64,000 bases of DNA, taken from NCBI RefSeq assembly GCF_014673495.1, contig NZ_CP051006.1:1364001-1428000 (forward strand). Direction: 5' to 3'. The notes beneath the pieces are model-generated. The model made no database searches and was not told the DNA's origin. It worked only from the letters and a program-made list of their open reading frames with translations. How positions within the stretch are numbered: the first letter of the stretch is position 1; each line of letters opens with the position of its first letter. This stretch comes from Streptomyces griseofuscus (GTDB lineage: Bacteria > Actinomycetota > Actinomycetes > Streptomycetales > Streptomycetaceae). Position numbers and translations under genes: made by a program. Of this stretch, positions 32,026 through 42,294 are shown in pieces.

Positions 32026-32424
32026 ATGTCGTCACCGCCGCCCCGGTTCCCGCCGTATCCGATCCGCGGTGTGCGCGTGCTGCACCAGAGACAGAACTGC
32101 GCGCCGCAGTTCGCGCTGATCGTGGTGGACTTCGAGCCCGCCGAGGCCGAGGGGGTCGCCTTCGAGGTGGCCGAGGGGCTGACGGTGGAGTACGAACCCG
32201 CCGACGAGCTGCCGCACTTCTTCGCCGCGGCCGCCGCGGGCATCCAGGAGCACCTGAGCCTGCCGGAGCACGGGGTCGTCGCGGCGGCCCGGGTGGTGCT
32301 GCGGCAGGCCCGCGCCGACACCTTCGGCTCCAGCCGGCCGGCGTTCAGGATCGCCGGATACCTCGCGGCCCGTGCGGCGCTGGCGCGGACGGTACGGGCC
32401 GAATCCTGCGAGACTCAGCTGTAG
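32026..32424 (+). CDS. EF-G domain IV-like small protein
   Basis: 132 residues with no other domain. The order FEVAEGL (about 46-52), a helix with AAAAGIQEHL (about 67-76), VVAAARVVLRQARADTFGSS (described by family) and PAFRIAGYLAARAAL (about 105-119) follows domain IV of elongation factor G and Tet(M)-like proteins, where the last part reads VDSSELAFRIAG. The rest of EF-G, including the GTPase, is absent. It may be a stand-alone ribosome-binding or tRNA-mimic domain; that is inference. ATG 32026 has only a weak ribosome site. The 3' end overlaps the convergent merR gene by 10 bp. Confidence 0.65.
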   Translation: MSSPPPRFPPYPIRGVRVLHQRQNCAPQFALIVVDFEPAEAEGVAFEVAEGLTVEYEPADELPHFFAAAAAGIQEHLSLPEHGVVAAARVVLRQARADTFGSSRPAFRIAGYLAARAALARTVRAESCETQL

Positions 32425-32780
32425 TAGGCGATCTTCTCGTCGAGCACCGCCATGGCCCGATGCAGCGCCGCCGCCCGTTCCGCCAGGGCGGCGCGGCGCT
32501 CGCGCAGGAAGGACACCCGGTCCTGCGGGGGCTGTTCGGCGCGCAGGAGGGCGACGAAGCCGCGCAGGTCCGCGATGCCGAGACCGGCTTCCCGGAAGCA
32601 GGTGACCAGGCCGACCCAGAAGACGTCGTCCTCGGTGTACTCCCGGCGGCCGCCCGCGGAGCGCCGGATCGGGCCGATGAGCCCTTCGCGCTCGTAGTAG
32701 CGCAGGGTGTCGAGGGAGACGCCGGTGCGGTCGGCCGCCTGCGCGGGAGAGAGGGCCGCGGTCGGGCCGCTCGGGGTCAT
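32415..32780 (-). CDS. MerR family transcriptional regulator
   Basis: 121 residues. The winged HTH begins at LSPAQAADRTGVSLDTLRYYEREGLI (about 9-34), with RRSAGGRREYTEDDV following and a C-terminal dimerisation coiled coil (LRERRAALAERAAALHRAMAVLDEKIAYYS). No effector domain or metal-binding cysteines follow, so it belongs to the short group near YyaN/AdhR that often controls aldo-keto reductases. ATG 32780. It lies 52 bp behind the aldo-keto reductase gene on the same strand, and that operon's promoter has a MerR-type 19-bp spacer palindrome, so it should activate its own operon. Confidence 0.9.
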   Translation of the reverse strand: MTPSGPTAALSPAQAADRTGVSLDTLRYYEREGLIGPIRRSAGGRREYTEDDVFWVGLVTCFREAGLGIADLRGFVALLRAEQPPQDRVSFLRERRAALAERAAALHRAMAVLDEKIAYYS

Positions 32781-32832
32781 GGGGGCTCCTTGGTCGCGGG
32801 GTTGGTGGGCGCGGGATTCGTGGGGGCGGCCG

Positions 32833-33786
32833 CTACCGTGCCGCCGCGAAGCGCGCCATGTGCTCGTCATCGAGCCGTACGTGGCGTGCGGCGAGGGCCT
32901 CCTCGGCATGGTCCGTCCGGCTCGCGCCGACGATGGGGTTGATCCCCTGCCGCATCAGCCAGGCGAGGACGACCTGGTTCCGGGTGGCCGAGAGTTCGTC
33001 GGCGACGGCGTCCAGGACGGCGAGGACCCGTTCGGTGCCGGGGTGATCATAGGTCGGCGGCAGCGGCTTGTCCGGGCGGGTGTACGAGCCCCACAGCAGC
33101 GAGCTGTACGACCACACCGTGAGCCCTTCCGCCGCCGCGAGGTCCAGGTCCTCGGCGGTGAGCATGCGGTGGCCGGCCTCGGCGACGGGGGTGAGCGGGC
33201 GTGGCTGGAGGAGCGAGTGCCGCAGTTGCAGGGCCGTCCAGGGGGCCACGCCTTGCTCCCGCGCGAGGGACCGGGCGCGCTCGACGCGCCAGGCGGTGTG
33301 GTTGGCCGCCCCGATCCGCAGGGCCACGCCCTCGCCGACCAGTTCACCGAAGGCGCCGACCGTCTCCTGAAGCGGCACGGCGCGGTCCTCGGCGTGCGCC
33401 CAGAGCAGATCGAGGTGATCGACGCCCAGGCGGCGCAGGCTCTCCTCGACGCCCTTGCGGACGGCGGGGGCGGAGAGCCCCTCCGCGCTCTGCGGCCAGG
33501 AACCCGGCACCAGCGGGTTCTGCCGGACCTTCGTCGCGATCCGTACCGCCTCGCGCGCTCCCGGGCGGGCCCGGAGCCAGGCGCCGATGACCCGTTCGCT
33601 GGCGCCGCCGACGCCCTCGGGATCGGCCCAGAAGGAGTAGCAGTTCGCGGTGTCGAGCCAGCGGCCGCCTGCGGAGACGAAGGAGTCGAGGACCGCGAAG
33701 GCCCGCTCGCGGTCGACGCGGGTTCCGAAGTCCATGGTGCCGAGGACGATCTGGGGAGGGGTGGTGTGCACCCGGCCGGTGTTCAT
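32833..33786 (-). CDS. aldo/keto reductase
   Basis: 317 residues of the (beta/alpha)8 NADPH-dependent oxidoreductase family. The catalytic tetrad is visible as Asp and Tyr in WLDTANCYS (about 44-52), Lys in IATKVRQ and His in LLWAHAED; the NADP-binding end reads INPIVGASRTDHAEEA. ATG 33786 is chosen because the MerR-type promoter puts the transcription start at about 33787, giving a leaderless mRNA; an in-frame ATG at 33795 would be inside the -10 box. It is the first gene of the operon with merR. The substrate is unknown, probably a reactive aldehyde. Confidence 0.9.
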   Translation of the reverse strand: MNTGRVHTTPPQIVLGTMDFGTRVDRERAFAVLDSFVSAGGRWLDTANCYSFWADPEGVGGASERVIGAWLRARPGAREAVRIATKVRQNPLVPGSWPQSAEGLSAPAVRKGVEESLRRLGVDHLDLLWAHAEDRAVPLQETVGAFGELVGEGVALRIGAANHTAWRVERARSLAREQGVAPWTALQLRHSLLQPRPLTPVAEAGHRMLTAEDLDLAAAEGLTVWSYSSLLWGSYTRPDKPLPPTYDHPGTERVLAVLDAVADELSATRNQVVLAWLMRQGINPIVGASRTDHAEEALAARHVRLDDEHMARFAAAR

Positions 33787-33793
33787 GCGGCCC

Positions 33794-33824
33794 ATGCTCG
33801 GATCTGGAGCGCGCTCCAGGTCAA
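33794..33824 (-). promoter_or_regulatory. MerR-type promoter with 19-bp spacer and operator palindrome
   Basis: On the minus strand TTGACC (33824-33819) is separated by 19 bp from GAGCAT (33799-33794), and the spacer holds the perfect palindrome CTGGAGCGCGCTCCAG (33804-33819). An overlong spacer with a central dyad is the hallmark of MerR-controlled promoters, which the activator untwists. The start codon follows within one or two bases of the expected +1. Confidence 0.8.
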
Positions 33825-33836
33825 GGGCCGTGGCGA

Positions 33837-34739
33837 TTACCGTAGTTCGGCGCGGAAGGCCACCGGTGTTCGCCCGGTGTGCAGTTGGAAGAACTTGGAG
33901 AAGTTGGCCGCGTCCGGGAAACCGACGGCCGCGCCGACCCGGCCGATGGGCAGCTCGGTGTGGGCGAGGAGGCGTTTGGCCTCCAGGACGACGCGTTTGT
34001 CGATGAAGCCCTTGGGGGTCTCGCCGGTGGCGGCGCGGACGGCGCGGACCAGGGTGCGGCGGGAGTAACCGAGCGCGTCCGCGTAGGCGCTGACGCTGTG
34101 ATTGGTGGCGAAGCCCTGCTCGACGGCGTCCCGGAACAGGGTGAAGGTGTTGTCCGACTGCTGCCGTGAGCCGGGCGCCGAGCTGGCGGCGAGGTGGGCG
34201 AGGCGCAGCAGGAACGCGCTCAGTTCGTGCCGCAGGACGGCGGCGTGCAGGCTCGGCGGGAGCGTCGTGGTGTCCTCGTACTCGCGGCGCAGCTGCTCCA
34301 GGGCCGCCCCGAGCGCTTCGAGCTGGGCCGCCCCGGGGTGCAGCAGCGGCGGCAGGTCGTAGCGGTACAGGCCGGTGGCCTCCACGGTGGCACGCGGCAG
34401 GAAGCCGGGCTGCATGGTCAGCACGGTTCCGCGGTACACGCACTCGCGGGAGAAGCGGTGGACCTGTCCGGGTCGTATCCACAGCAGGTCGCCGGCCGCG
34501 GCCTCGTACTCGGTGAAGTCGACCATATGGCGTACGGGGCCCTCGGTGAACAGCAGGACCACATGGAAGTCGATGCGGTGGACGCGGTCCAGCGGGATGT
34601 CGGCCCGCCAGCCGCGGCCGGCACCCATATGGCCGATCCGCATGCCGACACCGCCGACGGCCAGCTCGGTCGGGAAGGGGAGGGTTCGGATGCCGTCACC
34701 GACCGCCGCGGCGCCCTCTTGGGGCGTTGTGTCAGCCAT
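33837..34739 (-). CDS. AraC family transcriptional regulator
   Basis: 300 residues: an N-terminal cupin-type sensing domain (about 40-150, GDLLWIRPGQVHRFS) and a C-terminal double HTH (about 215-295) with VSAYADALGYSRRTLVRAVRAATG, LLAHTELPIGRVGAAVGF and the closing HTGRTPVAFRAELR. ATG 34739. It diverges from the pentose-phosphate operon across a 146-bp spacer with two dyads, so it may control tkt and the genes behind it in response to a sugar; this is inferred from position only. Confidence 0.88.
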   Translation of the reverse strand: MADTTPQEGAAAVGDGIRTLPFPTELAVGGVGMRIGHMGAGRGWRADIPLDRVHRIDFHVVLLFTEGPVRHMVDFTEYEAAAGDLLWIRPGQVHRFSRECVYRGTVLTMQPGFLPRATVEATGLYRYDLPPLLHPGAAQLEALGAALEQLRREYEDTTTLPPSLHAAVLRHELSAFLLRLAHLAASSAPGSRQQSDNTFTLFRDAVEQGFATNHSVSAYADALGYSRRTLVRAVRAATGETPKGFIDKRVVLEAKRLLAHTELPIGRVGAAVGFPDAANFSKFFQLHTGRTPVAFRAELR

Positions 34740-34782
34740 GTCCTTTTCGTGCCGTCCCTGCTCCGCGCTCACTGTCCCAGAT

Positions 34783-34832
34783 TCACCACAGGGTGACACA
34801 TCCCGCCCTTCCGTCGAAAAAGTCAGACTTTT
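34783..34832. promoter_or_regulatory. two dyads in the araC-tkt spacer
   Basis: TCACC-ACAG-GGTGA lies at 34783-34796, and AAAAGTC-A-GACTTTT at 34818-34832. The second is unusually AT-rich for this genome, is followed by AAGTTTGAAC, and ends 53 bp before the tkt start codon. Either may be a regulator site; the A/T-rich dyad may also overlap the promoter. Confidence 0.5.
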
Positions 34833-34885
34833 AAGTTTGAACGCGTCCGGCCAGCCCTTCCGCACTGAACGAGGACTTCTTGAAG

Positions 34886-36961
34886 ATGAGCACGCAGACT
34901 TCCGGTGGCTTCGAGTGGACCGATCTCGACCGGCGGGCCGTGGACACCGCCCGCCTGCTGGCGGCCGACGCGGTGCAGAAGGTGGGCAACGGCCACCCGG
35001 GCACCGCGATGAGCCTGGCGCCTGCCGCGTACACGATCTTTCAGAAGGTGATGCGTCACGACCCGGCGGACCCGGAGTGGACCGGCCGTGACCGGTTCGT
35101 CCTCTCCCCCGGCCACACCTCGCTCACCCTGTACACCCAGCTGTTCCTGGCCGGGTACGAGCTGGAGCTGGACGATCTGAAGGCGTTCCGCACCCAGGGC
35201 TCGCGGACCCCGGGCCACCCCGAGTACGGGCACACCGCGGGCGTGGAGACCACCACCGGACCGCTCGGCCAGGGCGCCGCCAACGCGGTGGGCATGGCGA
35301 TGGCCGCCCGCTACGAGCGCGGCCTGTTCGACCCCGAGGCCCCCGCGGGCACCTCTCCCTTCGACCACACCATCTGGGCGATCGTCTCCGACGGCGACCT
35401 GGAGGAGGGCATCTCCGCCGAGGCGTCCTCGCTCGCCGGCCACCAGAAGCTCGGCAACCTGGTCTTCCTGTACGACGACAACCACATCTCCATCGAGGGC
35501 GACACCGCGACCGCCTTCTCCGAGGACGTCCTGAAGCGGTACGAGGCGTACGGCTGGCACACCCAGCGCGTCGCGCCCACCGCCGACGGCGACGTGGACG
35601 TACCCGCCCTGTACGCGGCCCTCCAGGCCGCGCGGAACGAGACCGGGCGGCCCTCGATCATCGCGATGCGCACGATCATCGCCTGGCCCGCCCCGAACGC
35701 CCGTGACACCGAGGCCTCCCATGGCTCGGCGCTGGGCGCGGAGGAGATCGCGGCCACCAAGCGGCTCCTCGGCTTCGACCCTGAGCAGAACTTCCAGGTC
35801 GAGGACGCGGTCCTGAAGCACGCCCGGCGGGCCCTGGACCGGGGCGCCGAGGCGCACGCGGCCTGGGACAAGCGGATCGCCGAGTGGCGAGGCGCCGAGC
35901 CGGAGCGCGCCGCCCTCTTCGACCGGATCAGCCGGGGCGAGCTGCCCGCGGGCTGGGAGGACGCTCTGCCGGTGTTCGAGGAGGGCAGGTCGGTCGCCAC
36001 CCGCGCCGCCTCCGGCAAGGTGCTCCAGTCGCTGGGCCCCGTGCTGCCGGAGCTGTGGGGCGGCTCCGCCGACCTCGCCGGCTCGAACAACACCGACATC
36101 GACAAGTCCAGCTCGTTTCTCCCCCACGGCAACCCGCTGCCGACGGCCGACCCCTATGGTCGTACCGTGCACTTCGGCATCCGCGAGTTCTCCATGGCGG
36201 CGGAGATGAACGGCATCGCCCTGCACGGCAACACCCGGATCTACGGCGGCACCTTCCTGGTGTTCTCCGACTACATGCGCAACGCGGTGCGGATGTCCGC
36301 GCTGATGCAGCTGCCGGTGACGTACATCTGGACGCACGACTCCATCGGCCTGGGCGAGGACGGCCCGACCCATCAGCCGGTCGAGCACCTGGCCTCGCTG
36401 CGGGCCGTCCCGGGTCTGAACGTCGTCCGCCCGGCGGACGCCAACGAGACCGTGATCGCCTGGGCCGAGATCCTGAAGAGGCACGCCACCAGCCCTGCTC
36501 CGCACGGGCTCGCGCTCACCCGCCAGGGCGTGCCGGTGTACGCGCCGAACGAGGACGCGGCCAAGGGCGGCTATGTGCTGCGCGAGTCCTCGACGGAGAT
36601 CCCGGAGGTGATCATCATCGCGACGGGCTCCGAGGTGCAGCTCGCCGTGGCCGCGCGGGAGCTGCTGGAGGCCGAGGGCACCGGCACCCGGGTGGTCTCG
36701 ATGCCGTCCGTGGAGTGGTTCGAGGAGCAGCCGCGCGCCTACCGCGAGCGGGTGCTGCCGCCGGCCGTGCGGGCCCGGGTGGCGGTGGAGGCCGGCATCG
36801 GGCTGACCTGGTACCGCTATGTGGGCGACGCGGGCCGGATCGTCTCCCTGGAGCACTTCGGCGCCTCCGCCGCCGCGGGGACCCTGTTCACCCAGTTCGG
36901 CTTCACCCCCGAGAACGTCGCCGCGACGGCCCGCGAGTCGCTCGCCGCCGCGCGCGTCTGA
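34886..36961 (+). CDS. tkt: transketolase
   Basis: 691 residues, the normal size. It moves two-carbon units between ketose and aldose phosphates in the non-oxidative pentose phosphate pathway, using thiamine diphosphate. Motifs include [16 protein letters not shown] (about 33-48), the thiamine-site GDGxxEEG form [13 protein letters not shown] (about 168-180), DDNHISIEG, and [14 protein letters not shown] with its catalytic Glu (about 432). ATG 34886 is preferred over TTG 34880; GAGGA lies at 34871. It leads a seven-gene operon. Confidence 0.96.
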   Translation: MSTQTSGGFEWTDLDRRAVDTARLLAADAVQKVGNGHPGTAMSLAPAAYTIFQKVMRHDPADPEWTGRDRFVLSPGHTSLTLYTQLFLAGYELELDDLKAFRTQGSRTPGHPEYGHTAGVETTTGPLGQGAANAVGMAMAARYERGLFDPEAPAGTSPFDHTIWAIVSDGDLEEGISAEASSLAGHQKLGNLVFLYDDNHISIEGDTATAFSEDVLKRYEAYGWHTQRVAPTADGDVDVPALYAALQAARNETGRPSIIAMRTIIAWPAPNARDTEASHGSALGAEEIAATKRLLGFDPEQNFQVEDAVLKHARRALDRGAEAHAAWDKRIAEWRGAEPERAALFDRISRGELPAGWEDALPVFEEGRSVATRAASGKVLQSLGPVLPELWGGSADLAGSNNTDIDKSSSFLPHGNPLPTADPYGRTVHFGIREFSMAAEMNGIALHGNTRIYGGTFLVFSDYMRNAVRMSALMQLPVTYIWTHDSIGLGEDGPTHQPVEHLASLRAVPGLNVVRPADANETVIAWAEILKRHATSPAPHGLALTRQGVPVYAPNEDAAKGGYVLRESSTEIPEVIIIATGSEVQLAVAARELLEAEGTGTRVVSMPSVEWFEEQPRAYRERVLPPAVRARVAVEAGIGLTWYRYVGDAGRIVSLEHFGASAAAGTLFTQFGFTPENVAATARESLAAARV

Positions 36962-36980
36962 CACCGACACACAAAGAAAG

Positions 36981-38126
36981 ATGATCACTGTGACCGAAGC
37001 AATCGCGACCCCGGGAGCCCTCAAGCGCCTTGCCGACGAGGGTGTGTCCATCTGGCTGGACGACCTGTCGCGCAAGCGGATCACCTCGGGCAGCCTCGCC
37101 GACCTGGTGGCGAGCGGCAGCGCCGTCGGTGTCACCACCAACCCGTCGATCTTCCAGGCGGCCATAGGCTCCGGCGAGGGTTACGAGGAGCAGCTCACCG
37201 ATCTGGCCGTACGCGGGGTGACGGTCGACGAGGCCGTGCGGATGATGACCACCGCCGACGTCCGCGACGCCGCCGACGTCCTGGACTCCGTGTACCGGGC
37301 GACGAACGGCCGCGACGGCCGGGTCTCCATCGAGGTCGACCCCCGTCTGGCGCATCGCACCGCGGCCACCGTCGCCGAGGCCAAGCAGCTGTTCTGGCTG
37401 GTCGACCGCCCCAACGTGATGATCAAGATCCCGGCGACCAAGGCGGGCCTGCCGGCCATCACCGAGGTCGTGGGGCTCGGCATCAGCGTCAATGTGACCC
37501 TGATCTTCTCCCTGGAGCGCTACCGCGAGGTCATGGCCGCCTACCTGGCCGGCCTGGAGAAGGCCCGCGAGCGCGGCATCGACCTGTCGACCATCCACTC
37601 GGTGGCGTCGTTCTTCGTCTCCCGGGTGGACTCCGAGATCGACAAGCGGCTGACCGCGCTGGGCACCGACGAGGCCCTCGCGCTCAAGGGCCGCGCGGCC
37701 CTCGCCAACGCGCGACTGGCCTACGAGGCGTACGAGGAGGTCTTCTCCTCGGACCGCTGGCTGGCGCTCGCCGGTGACAAGGCGAACAAGCAGCGTCCGC
37801 TGTGGGCGTCCACCGGCGTGAAGGATCCCGCGTACAAGGACACCCTGTATGTGGACGACCTCGTCGCGCCGGGCACGGTCAACACCATGCCGGAGGCCAC
37901 CTTGAACGCCGTCGCCGACCACGGCGAGATCATCGGCGACACGGTGACCGGCGGCTATGCGCAGGCCCGTGCCGACCTCGGCGCGATCGAGCGGCTCGGC
38001 ATCTCCTACGACGAGGTCGTCCAGCAGCTGGAGGACGAGGGCGTCGCCAAGTTCGAGACGGCCTGGCAGGACCTGCTGGACGCCGTGGCGAAGTCCCTGG
38101 AGAGCAAGGGAGTTGACGCGCGATGA
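36981..38126 (+). CDS. tal: transaldolase
   Basis: 381 residues, the actinobacterial TalB-long type that exchanges dihydroxyacetone units via a Schiff-base lysine. [14 protein letters not shown] (about 49-62), the catalytic Lys in [13 protein letters not shown] (about 150) and [14 protein letters not shown] are visible, with [17 protein letters not shown] text near 295. ATG 36981 is used; GTG 36990 with AGAAAG nine bases upstream is an equally plausible start. It follows tkt by 19 bp and overlaps zwf by four bases (ATGA). Confidence 0.96.
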   Translation: MITVTEAIATPGALKRLADEGVSIWLDDLSRKRITSGSLADLVASGSAVGVTTNPSIFQAAIGSGEGYEEQLTDLAVRGVTVDEAVRMMTTADVRDAADVLDSVYRATNGRDGRVSIEVDPRLAHRTAATVAEAKQLFWLVDRPNVMIKIPATKAGLPAITEVVGLGISVNVTLIFSLERYREVMAAYLAGLEKARERGIDLSTIHSVASFFVSRVDSEIDKRLTALGTDEALALKGRAALANARLAYEAYEEVFSSDRWLALAGDKANKQRPLWASTGVKDPAYKDTLYVDDLVAPGTVNTMPEATLNAVADHGEIIGDTVTGGYAQARADLGAIERLGISYDEVVQQLEDEGVAKFETAWQDLLDAVAKSLESKGVDAR

Positions 38127-39709
38127 CCGAAAAAGCGAGCCCTGCCCCGGCGCCCGAGGAGGTGCGGGTGCCCCTCGCCCCTGCCGCCGACTGGGTGAAC
38201 CCGCTGCGGGACACCCGGGACCGCCGCCTCCCGCGCATCGCGGGTCCCTCGGGTCTGGTCATCTTCGGGGTGACCGGTGACCTGTCCCGCAAGAAGCTGA
38301 TGCCGGCCGTGTACGACCTGGCCAACCGCGGTCTGCTGCCGCCGGGCTTCTCCCTGGTGGGCTTCGCCCGCCGCGAGTGGGAGGACCAGGACTTCGCGCA
38401 GGTCGTCCACGACTCGGTGCGCGAGCACTCGCGCACCCCGTTCCGCGAGGAGGTGTGGCAGCAGCTCGCCGAGGGCATGCGCTTCATCCCCGGCGACTTC
38501 GACGACGACACCGCGTTCAAGCAGCTCAAGGACGCCGTGGAGGAGCTGGACGCCTCCCGCGGCACCGGCGGCAACTTCGCGTTCTATCTCTCGGTGCCGC
38601 CGAAGTTCTTCCCGAAGGTCGTGCAGCAGTTGAAGAAGCACGGCCTGGCGAGCCCGCCCGAGGGCTCCTGGCGGCGCGCGGTCATCGAGAAGCCGTTCGG
38701 CCACGACCTGGCCAGCGCCCGAGAGCTGAACGCTCTGGTGCACGATGTGTTCGAGCCGGACCAGGTGTTCCGCATCGACCACTACCTGGGCAAGGAGACG
38801 GTCCAGAACATCCTGGCGCTGCGCTTCGCCAACCAGATGTACGAGCCGATCTGGAACCGCAGTTACGTCGACCACGTCCAGATCACGATGGCCGAGGACA
38901 TCGGCATCGGCGGCCGGGCCGGCTACTACGACGGCATCGGCGCCGCCCGTGACGTCATCCAGAACCACCTGCTCCAGCTGATGGCGCTCACCGCCATGGA
39001 GGAGCCCATCGCGTTCGACGCGGAGGCGCTGCTCACCGAGAAGCTGAAGGTGCTCAAGTCGGTACGGCTCCCGGACGACCTGGGCGACCACACCGTGCGG
39101 GCGCAGTACGCGGCCGGCTGGCAGGGCGGCGAGAAGGTCGTCGGCTACCTCGAAGAGGACGGCATCGACCCGGCGTCGAAGACCGACACCTTCGCCGCGA
39201 TCAAGATCGGTATCGACAACCGCCGCTGGGCGGGCGTCCCGTTCTATCTGCGCACCGGCAAGCGGCTCGGGCGCCGGGTGACGGAGATCGCGGTGGTCTT
39301 CAAGCGGGCCCCGCACTCCCCGTTCGACTCCACCGCCACCGAGGAACTGGGCCAGAACGCGATCGTGATCCGCGTCCAGCCGGACGAGGGCATGACGGTC
39401 CGTTTCGGCTCCAAGGTGCCGGGCACCTCGATGGAGATCCGGGACGTGTCCATGGACTTCGCCTACGGCGAGTCGTTCACGGAGTCCAGCCCGGAGGCGT
39501 ACGAGCGGCTCATCCTGGACGTGCTCCTGGGCGACGCCAACCTGTTCCCGCGTCACCAGGAAGTGGAAGAGTCCTGGAAGATCCTCGACCCGATCGAGCA
39601 GTACTGGGCGGCGCACGACCGTCCGGCACAGTACGCGTCGGGCAGCTGGGGACCGCGGGAAGCCGACGAGATGCTCGCACGAGACGGACGGAGCTGGCGC
39701 AGGCCATGA
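38123..39709 (+). CDS. zwf: glucose-6-phosphate 1-dehydrogenase
   Basis: 528 residues. It oxidises glucose-6-phosphate to 6-phosphogluconolactone and makes NADPH, the first step of the oxidative branch. The coenzyme site is [12 protein letters not shown] (about 48-59) and the substrate/catalytic signature RIDHYLGKE (about 216-224). An N-terminal extension of about 40 residues (Pro/Ala-rich) precedes the Rossmann fold. The gene is coupled by four-base overlaps to tal before and opcA behind; OpcA is its activator, which fits this arrangement. Confidence 0.97.
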   Translation: MTEKASPAPAPEEVRVPLAPAADWVNPLRDTRDRRLPRIAGPSGLVIFGVTGDLSRKKLMPAVYDLANRGLLPPGFSLVGFARREWEDQDFAQVVHDSVREHSRTPFREEVWQQLAEGMRFIPGDFDDDTAFKQLKDAVEELDASRGTGGNFAFYLSVPPKFFPKVVQQLKKHGLASPPEGSWRRAVIEKPFGHDLASARELNALVHDVFEPDQVFRIDHYLGKETVQNILALRFANQMYEPIWNRSYVDHVQITMAEDIGIGGRAGYYDGIGAARDVIQNHLLQLMALTAMEEPIAFDAEALLTEKLKVLKSVRLPDDLGDHTVRAQYAAGWQGGEKVVGYLEEDGIDPASKTDTFAAIKIGIDNRRWAGVPFYLRTGKRLGRRVTEIAVVFKRAPHSPFDSTATEELGQNAIVIRVQPDEGMTVRFGSKVPGTSMEIRDVSMDFAYGESFTESSPEAYERLILDVLLGDANLFPRHQEVEESWKILDPIEQYWAAHDRPAQYASGSWGPREADEMLARDGRSWRRP

Positions 39710-40632
39710 AGATCGACCTGACCGACACCACGGCAAGCAAGATCAACAAGGCGCTGGTGCAGGGCCGCCGAGCGATCGGCACCCCGGCCGTGGGCATGGT
39801 CCTGACGATGGTCATCGTCACGGACGAGGAGAACGCCTACGACTCGATGCGGGCCGCCGAGGAGGCCTCGCACGAGCACCCCTCGCGCACCCTGGTCGTC
39901 ATCAAGCGGCACGCCCGCACCCTGCGCGACCGCACCCACTCGCGCCTGGACGCCGAGGTCCGGGTCGGCTCGGAGGCCGGCACCGGCGAGACGGTGGTGC
40001 TGCGCACCTACGGCGATGTCTCCGACCACGCCGACTCGGTGGTGCTGCCGCTGCTGCTGCCGGACGCCCCGGTCGTGGTGTGGTGGCCGGTGGACGCGCC
40101 CGACACCCCTTCCAAGGACCCGCTGGGCGCGCTCGCGCAGCGCCGGATCACCGATCTGTACGCGGTGGAGCGGCCGATGGAGGTCCTTCAGGCCCGCGCC
40201 CGCACCTACGCGCCCGGTGACACCGACCTCGCCTGGACCCGGCTGACGCTGTGGCGCTCGATGCTGGCCGCCGCGCTCGACCAGGCGCGGGCGAAGGTGA
40301 CGTCGGCGGCCGTGGAGGCCGAGGCGGACAACCCCAGCGCCGAACTGCTGGCCCGCTGGCTGGAGGCACGGCTTGGGGTGAGCGTGGACCGCGTGGTCAC
40401 CGAGGGTCCGGTGGTCACCGCCGTACGGCTGGGCACCCGCGACGGCGAGATCGTCGTGGACCGCCCCGAGGGCCCGCTCGCGACGCTCACCCTGCCGGGT
40501 CAGCCGCCGCGCACCCTCGCCCTGAAGGTCCGCTCCACCTCCGAACTCATCGCCGAGGAGCTGCGCCGCCTCGACGCCGACGAGATGTACGCCGTCGCCC
40601 TGCGGGGCGAGGCCGCCAAGGAGAACGCCTGA
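39706..40632 (+). CDS. opcA: glucose-6-phosphate dehydrogenase assembly/activator protein OpcA
   Basis: 308 residues. OpcA is a protein found in actinobacteria and cyanobacteria that promotes assembly and activity of glucose-6-phosphate dehydrogenase. The family start [18 protein letters not shown], the segment [12 protein letters not shown] (about 124-135) and [12 protein letters not shown] (about 173-184) are typical. The start ATG overlaps the zwf stop, giving translational coupling to its partner. One base separates it from pgi. Confidence 0.95.
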   Translation: MKIDLTDTTASKINKALVQGRRAIGTPAVGMVLTMVIVTDEENAYDSMRAAEEASHEHPSRTLVVIKRHARTLRDRTHSRLDAEVRVGSEAGTGETVVLRTYGDVSDHADSVVLPLLLPDAPVVVWWPVDAPDTPSKDPLGALAQRRITDLYAVERPMEVLQARARTYAPGDTDLAWTRLTLWRSMLAAALDQARAKVTSAAVEAEADNPSAELLARWLEARLGVSVDRVVTEGPVVTAVRLGTRDGEIVVDRPEGPLATLTLPGQPPRTLALKVRSTSELIAEELRRLDADEMYAVALRGEAAKENA

Positions 40633-40633
40633 G

Positions 40634-42292
40634 ATGGCCGAAGTCCATTATCCCAATCTCATCCACCGGCCCGAGTGGACGGCGCTCGCCGACCACCGCG
40701 CCAAGGGGCCGCTGCATCTGCGCGAGCTGTTCGCGTCGGACCCGGGCCGCGCCGAGCGGTACGTGGTCCGGGTCGGTGATCTGCACATCGACTACAGCAA
40801 GCAGCTGATCACGGACGAGACCCTGGCCCTGCTCCAGGAACTCGCCATCGCCACCGATGTGTTCGGGCTGCGGGACGCCATGTTCCGCGGCGAGAAGATC
40901 AACGTCACCGAGGACCGTGCGGTGCTGCACACCGCGCTGCGCGCGCCCCGGGACGCGGTGATCGAAGTCGACGGCGAGAACGTGGTGCCCAAGGTGCACG
41001 CCGTCCTCGACAAGATGAGCGACTTCGCGCAGCGGGTGCGCTCCGGTGCCTGGACCGGCCACACCGGCAAGCGGATCCGCAATGTCGTCAACATCGGTAT
41101 CGGCGGCTCCGACCTCGGGCCCGCGATGGCGTACGAGGCGCTGCGCAGCTTCGCCGACCGCGATCTGACCGTTCGCTTCGTGTCGAACGTGGACGGCGCG
41201 GATCTGCACGAGGCGACGCGTGATCTGGACCCGGCCGAAACCCTGTTCATCGTCGCGTCCAAGACGTTCACGACGATCGAGACGATCACCAACGCGACGT
41301 CCGCGCGATCGTGGCTGCTCAAGGCGTTCGAGGGCGACGAGAAGGCCGTGGCGAAGCATTTCGTGGCGCTTTCGACCAACTCGGGCAAGGTGACCGAGTT
41401 CGGTATCGACCCGGACAACATGTTCGAGTTCTGGGACTGGGTCGGCGGCCGCTACTCGTACGACTCCGCGATCGGCCTCTCCCTGATGATCGCCATCGGC
41501 CCGGACCGGTTCCGGCAGATGCTGGACGGTTTCCACCTGGTCGACGAGCACTTCCGCACCGCGCCCGCCGAGGCCAACGCCCCGCTGCTGCTGGGCCTGC
41601 TGGGCATCTGGTACGGCAACTTCCATGACGCCCAGTCGCACGCCGTACTGCCGTACAGCCACTACCTGTCGAAGTTCACCGCGTACCTCCAGCAGCTGGA
41701 CATGGAGTCCAACGGCAAGTCGGTGGACCGGCAGGGGCGCCGGGTGGAGTGGCAGACGGGTCCGGTGGTGTGGGGCACGCCCGGCACCAACGGGCAGCAC
41801 GCGTACTACCAGTTGATCCACCAGGGCACCAAGCTGATCCCGGCCGACTTCATCGGCTTCGCCCGCCCGGTCGGCGAGCTGAGCCCCGAACTCGCGGCGC
41901 AGCACGACCTGTTGATGGCCAACTTCTTCGCCCAGACCCAGGCGCTGGCCTTCGGCAAGAGCGCCGAGGAGGTCCGCGCGGAGGGCGTGCCCGAGGAGCA
42001 GGTGGCGCACCGCACCTTCCACGGCGACCACCCGACCACGACGATCCTGGCCGCCGAGCTGACCCCGTCCGTGCTGGGCCAGCTGATCGCGCTGTACGAG
42101 CACAAGGTGTTCGTGCAGGGCGCGGTCTGGGACATCGACTCCTTCGACCAGTGGGGCGTGGAGCTGGGCAAGGTCCTCGCCAAGCGCGTCGAACCCGCCC
42201 TCACGAAGGGCGCGGACGTCCCCGGCCTCGATCCCTCCACCACGGCCCTCGTCGCCGCCTACCGCACTCTCAAGAACGCATCGGAGAACTGA
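40634..42292 (+). CDS. pgi: glucose-6-phosphate isomerase
   Basis: 552 residues, the usual size. It interconverts glucose-6-phosphate and fructose-6-phosphate, linking glycolysis to the pentose phosphate genes around it. Signatures are [18 protein letters not shown] (about 153-170), the family PS-type motif [14 protein letters not shown] (about 270-283) and [20 protein letters not shown] (about 386-405, catalytic His). ATG 40634 follows AAGGAGAACGCCTGAG, so the ribosome site is inside opcA. Confidence 0.97.
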   Translation: MAEVHYPNLIHRPEWTALADHRAKGPLHLRELFASDPGRAERYVVRVGDLHIDYSKQLITDETLALLQELAIATDVFGLRDAMFRGEKINVTEDRAVLHTALRAPRDAVIEVDGENVVPKVHAVLDKMSDFAQRVRSGAWTGHTGKRIRNVVNIGIGGSDLGPAMAYEALRSFADRDLTVRFVSNVDGADLHEATRDLDPAETLFIVASKTFTTIETITNATSARSWLLKAFEGDEKAVAKHFVALSTNSGKVTEFGIDPDNMFEFWDWVGGRYSYDSAIGLSLMIAIGPDRFRQMLDGFHLVDEHFRTAPAEANAPLLLGLLGIWYGNFHDAQSHAVLPYSHYLSKFTAYLQQLDMESNGKSVDRQGRRVEWQTGPVVWGTPGTNGQHAYYQLIHQGTKLIPADFIGFARPVGELSPELAAQHDLLMANFFAQTQALAFGKSAEEVRAEGVPEEQVAHRTFHGDHPTTTILAAELTPSVLGQLIALYEHKVFVQGAVWDIDSFDQWGVELGKVLAKRVEPALTKGADVPGLDPSTTALVAAYRTLKNASEN

Positions 42293-42294
42293 TC

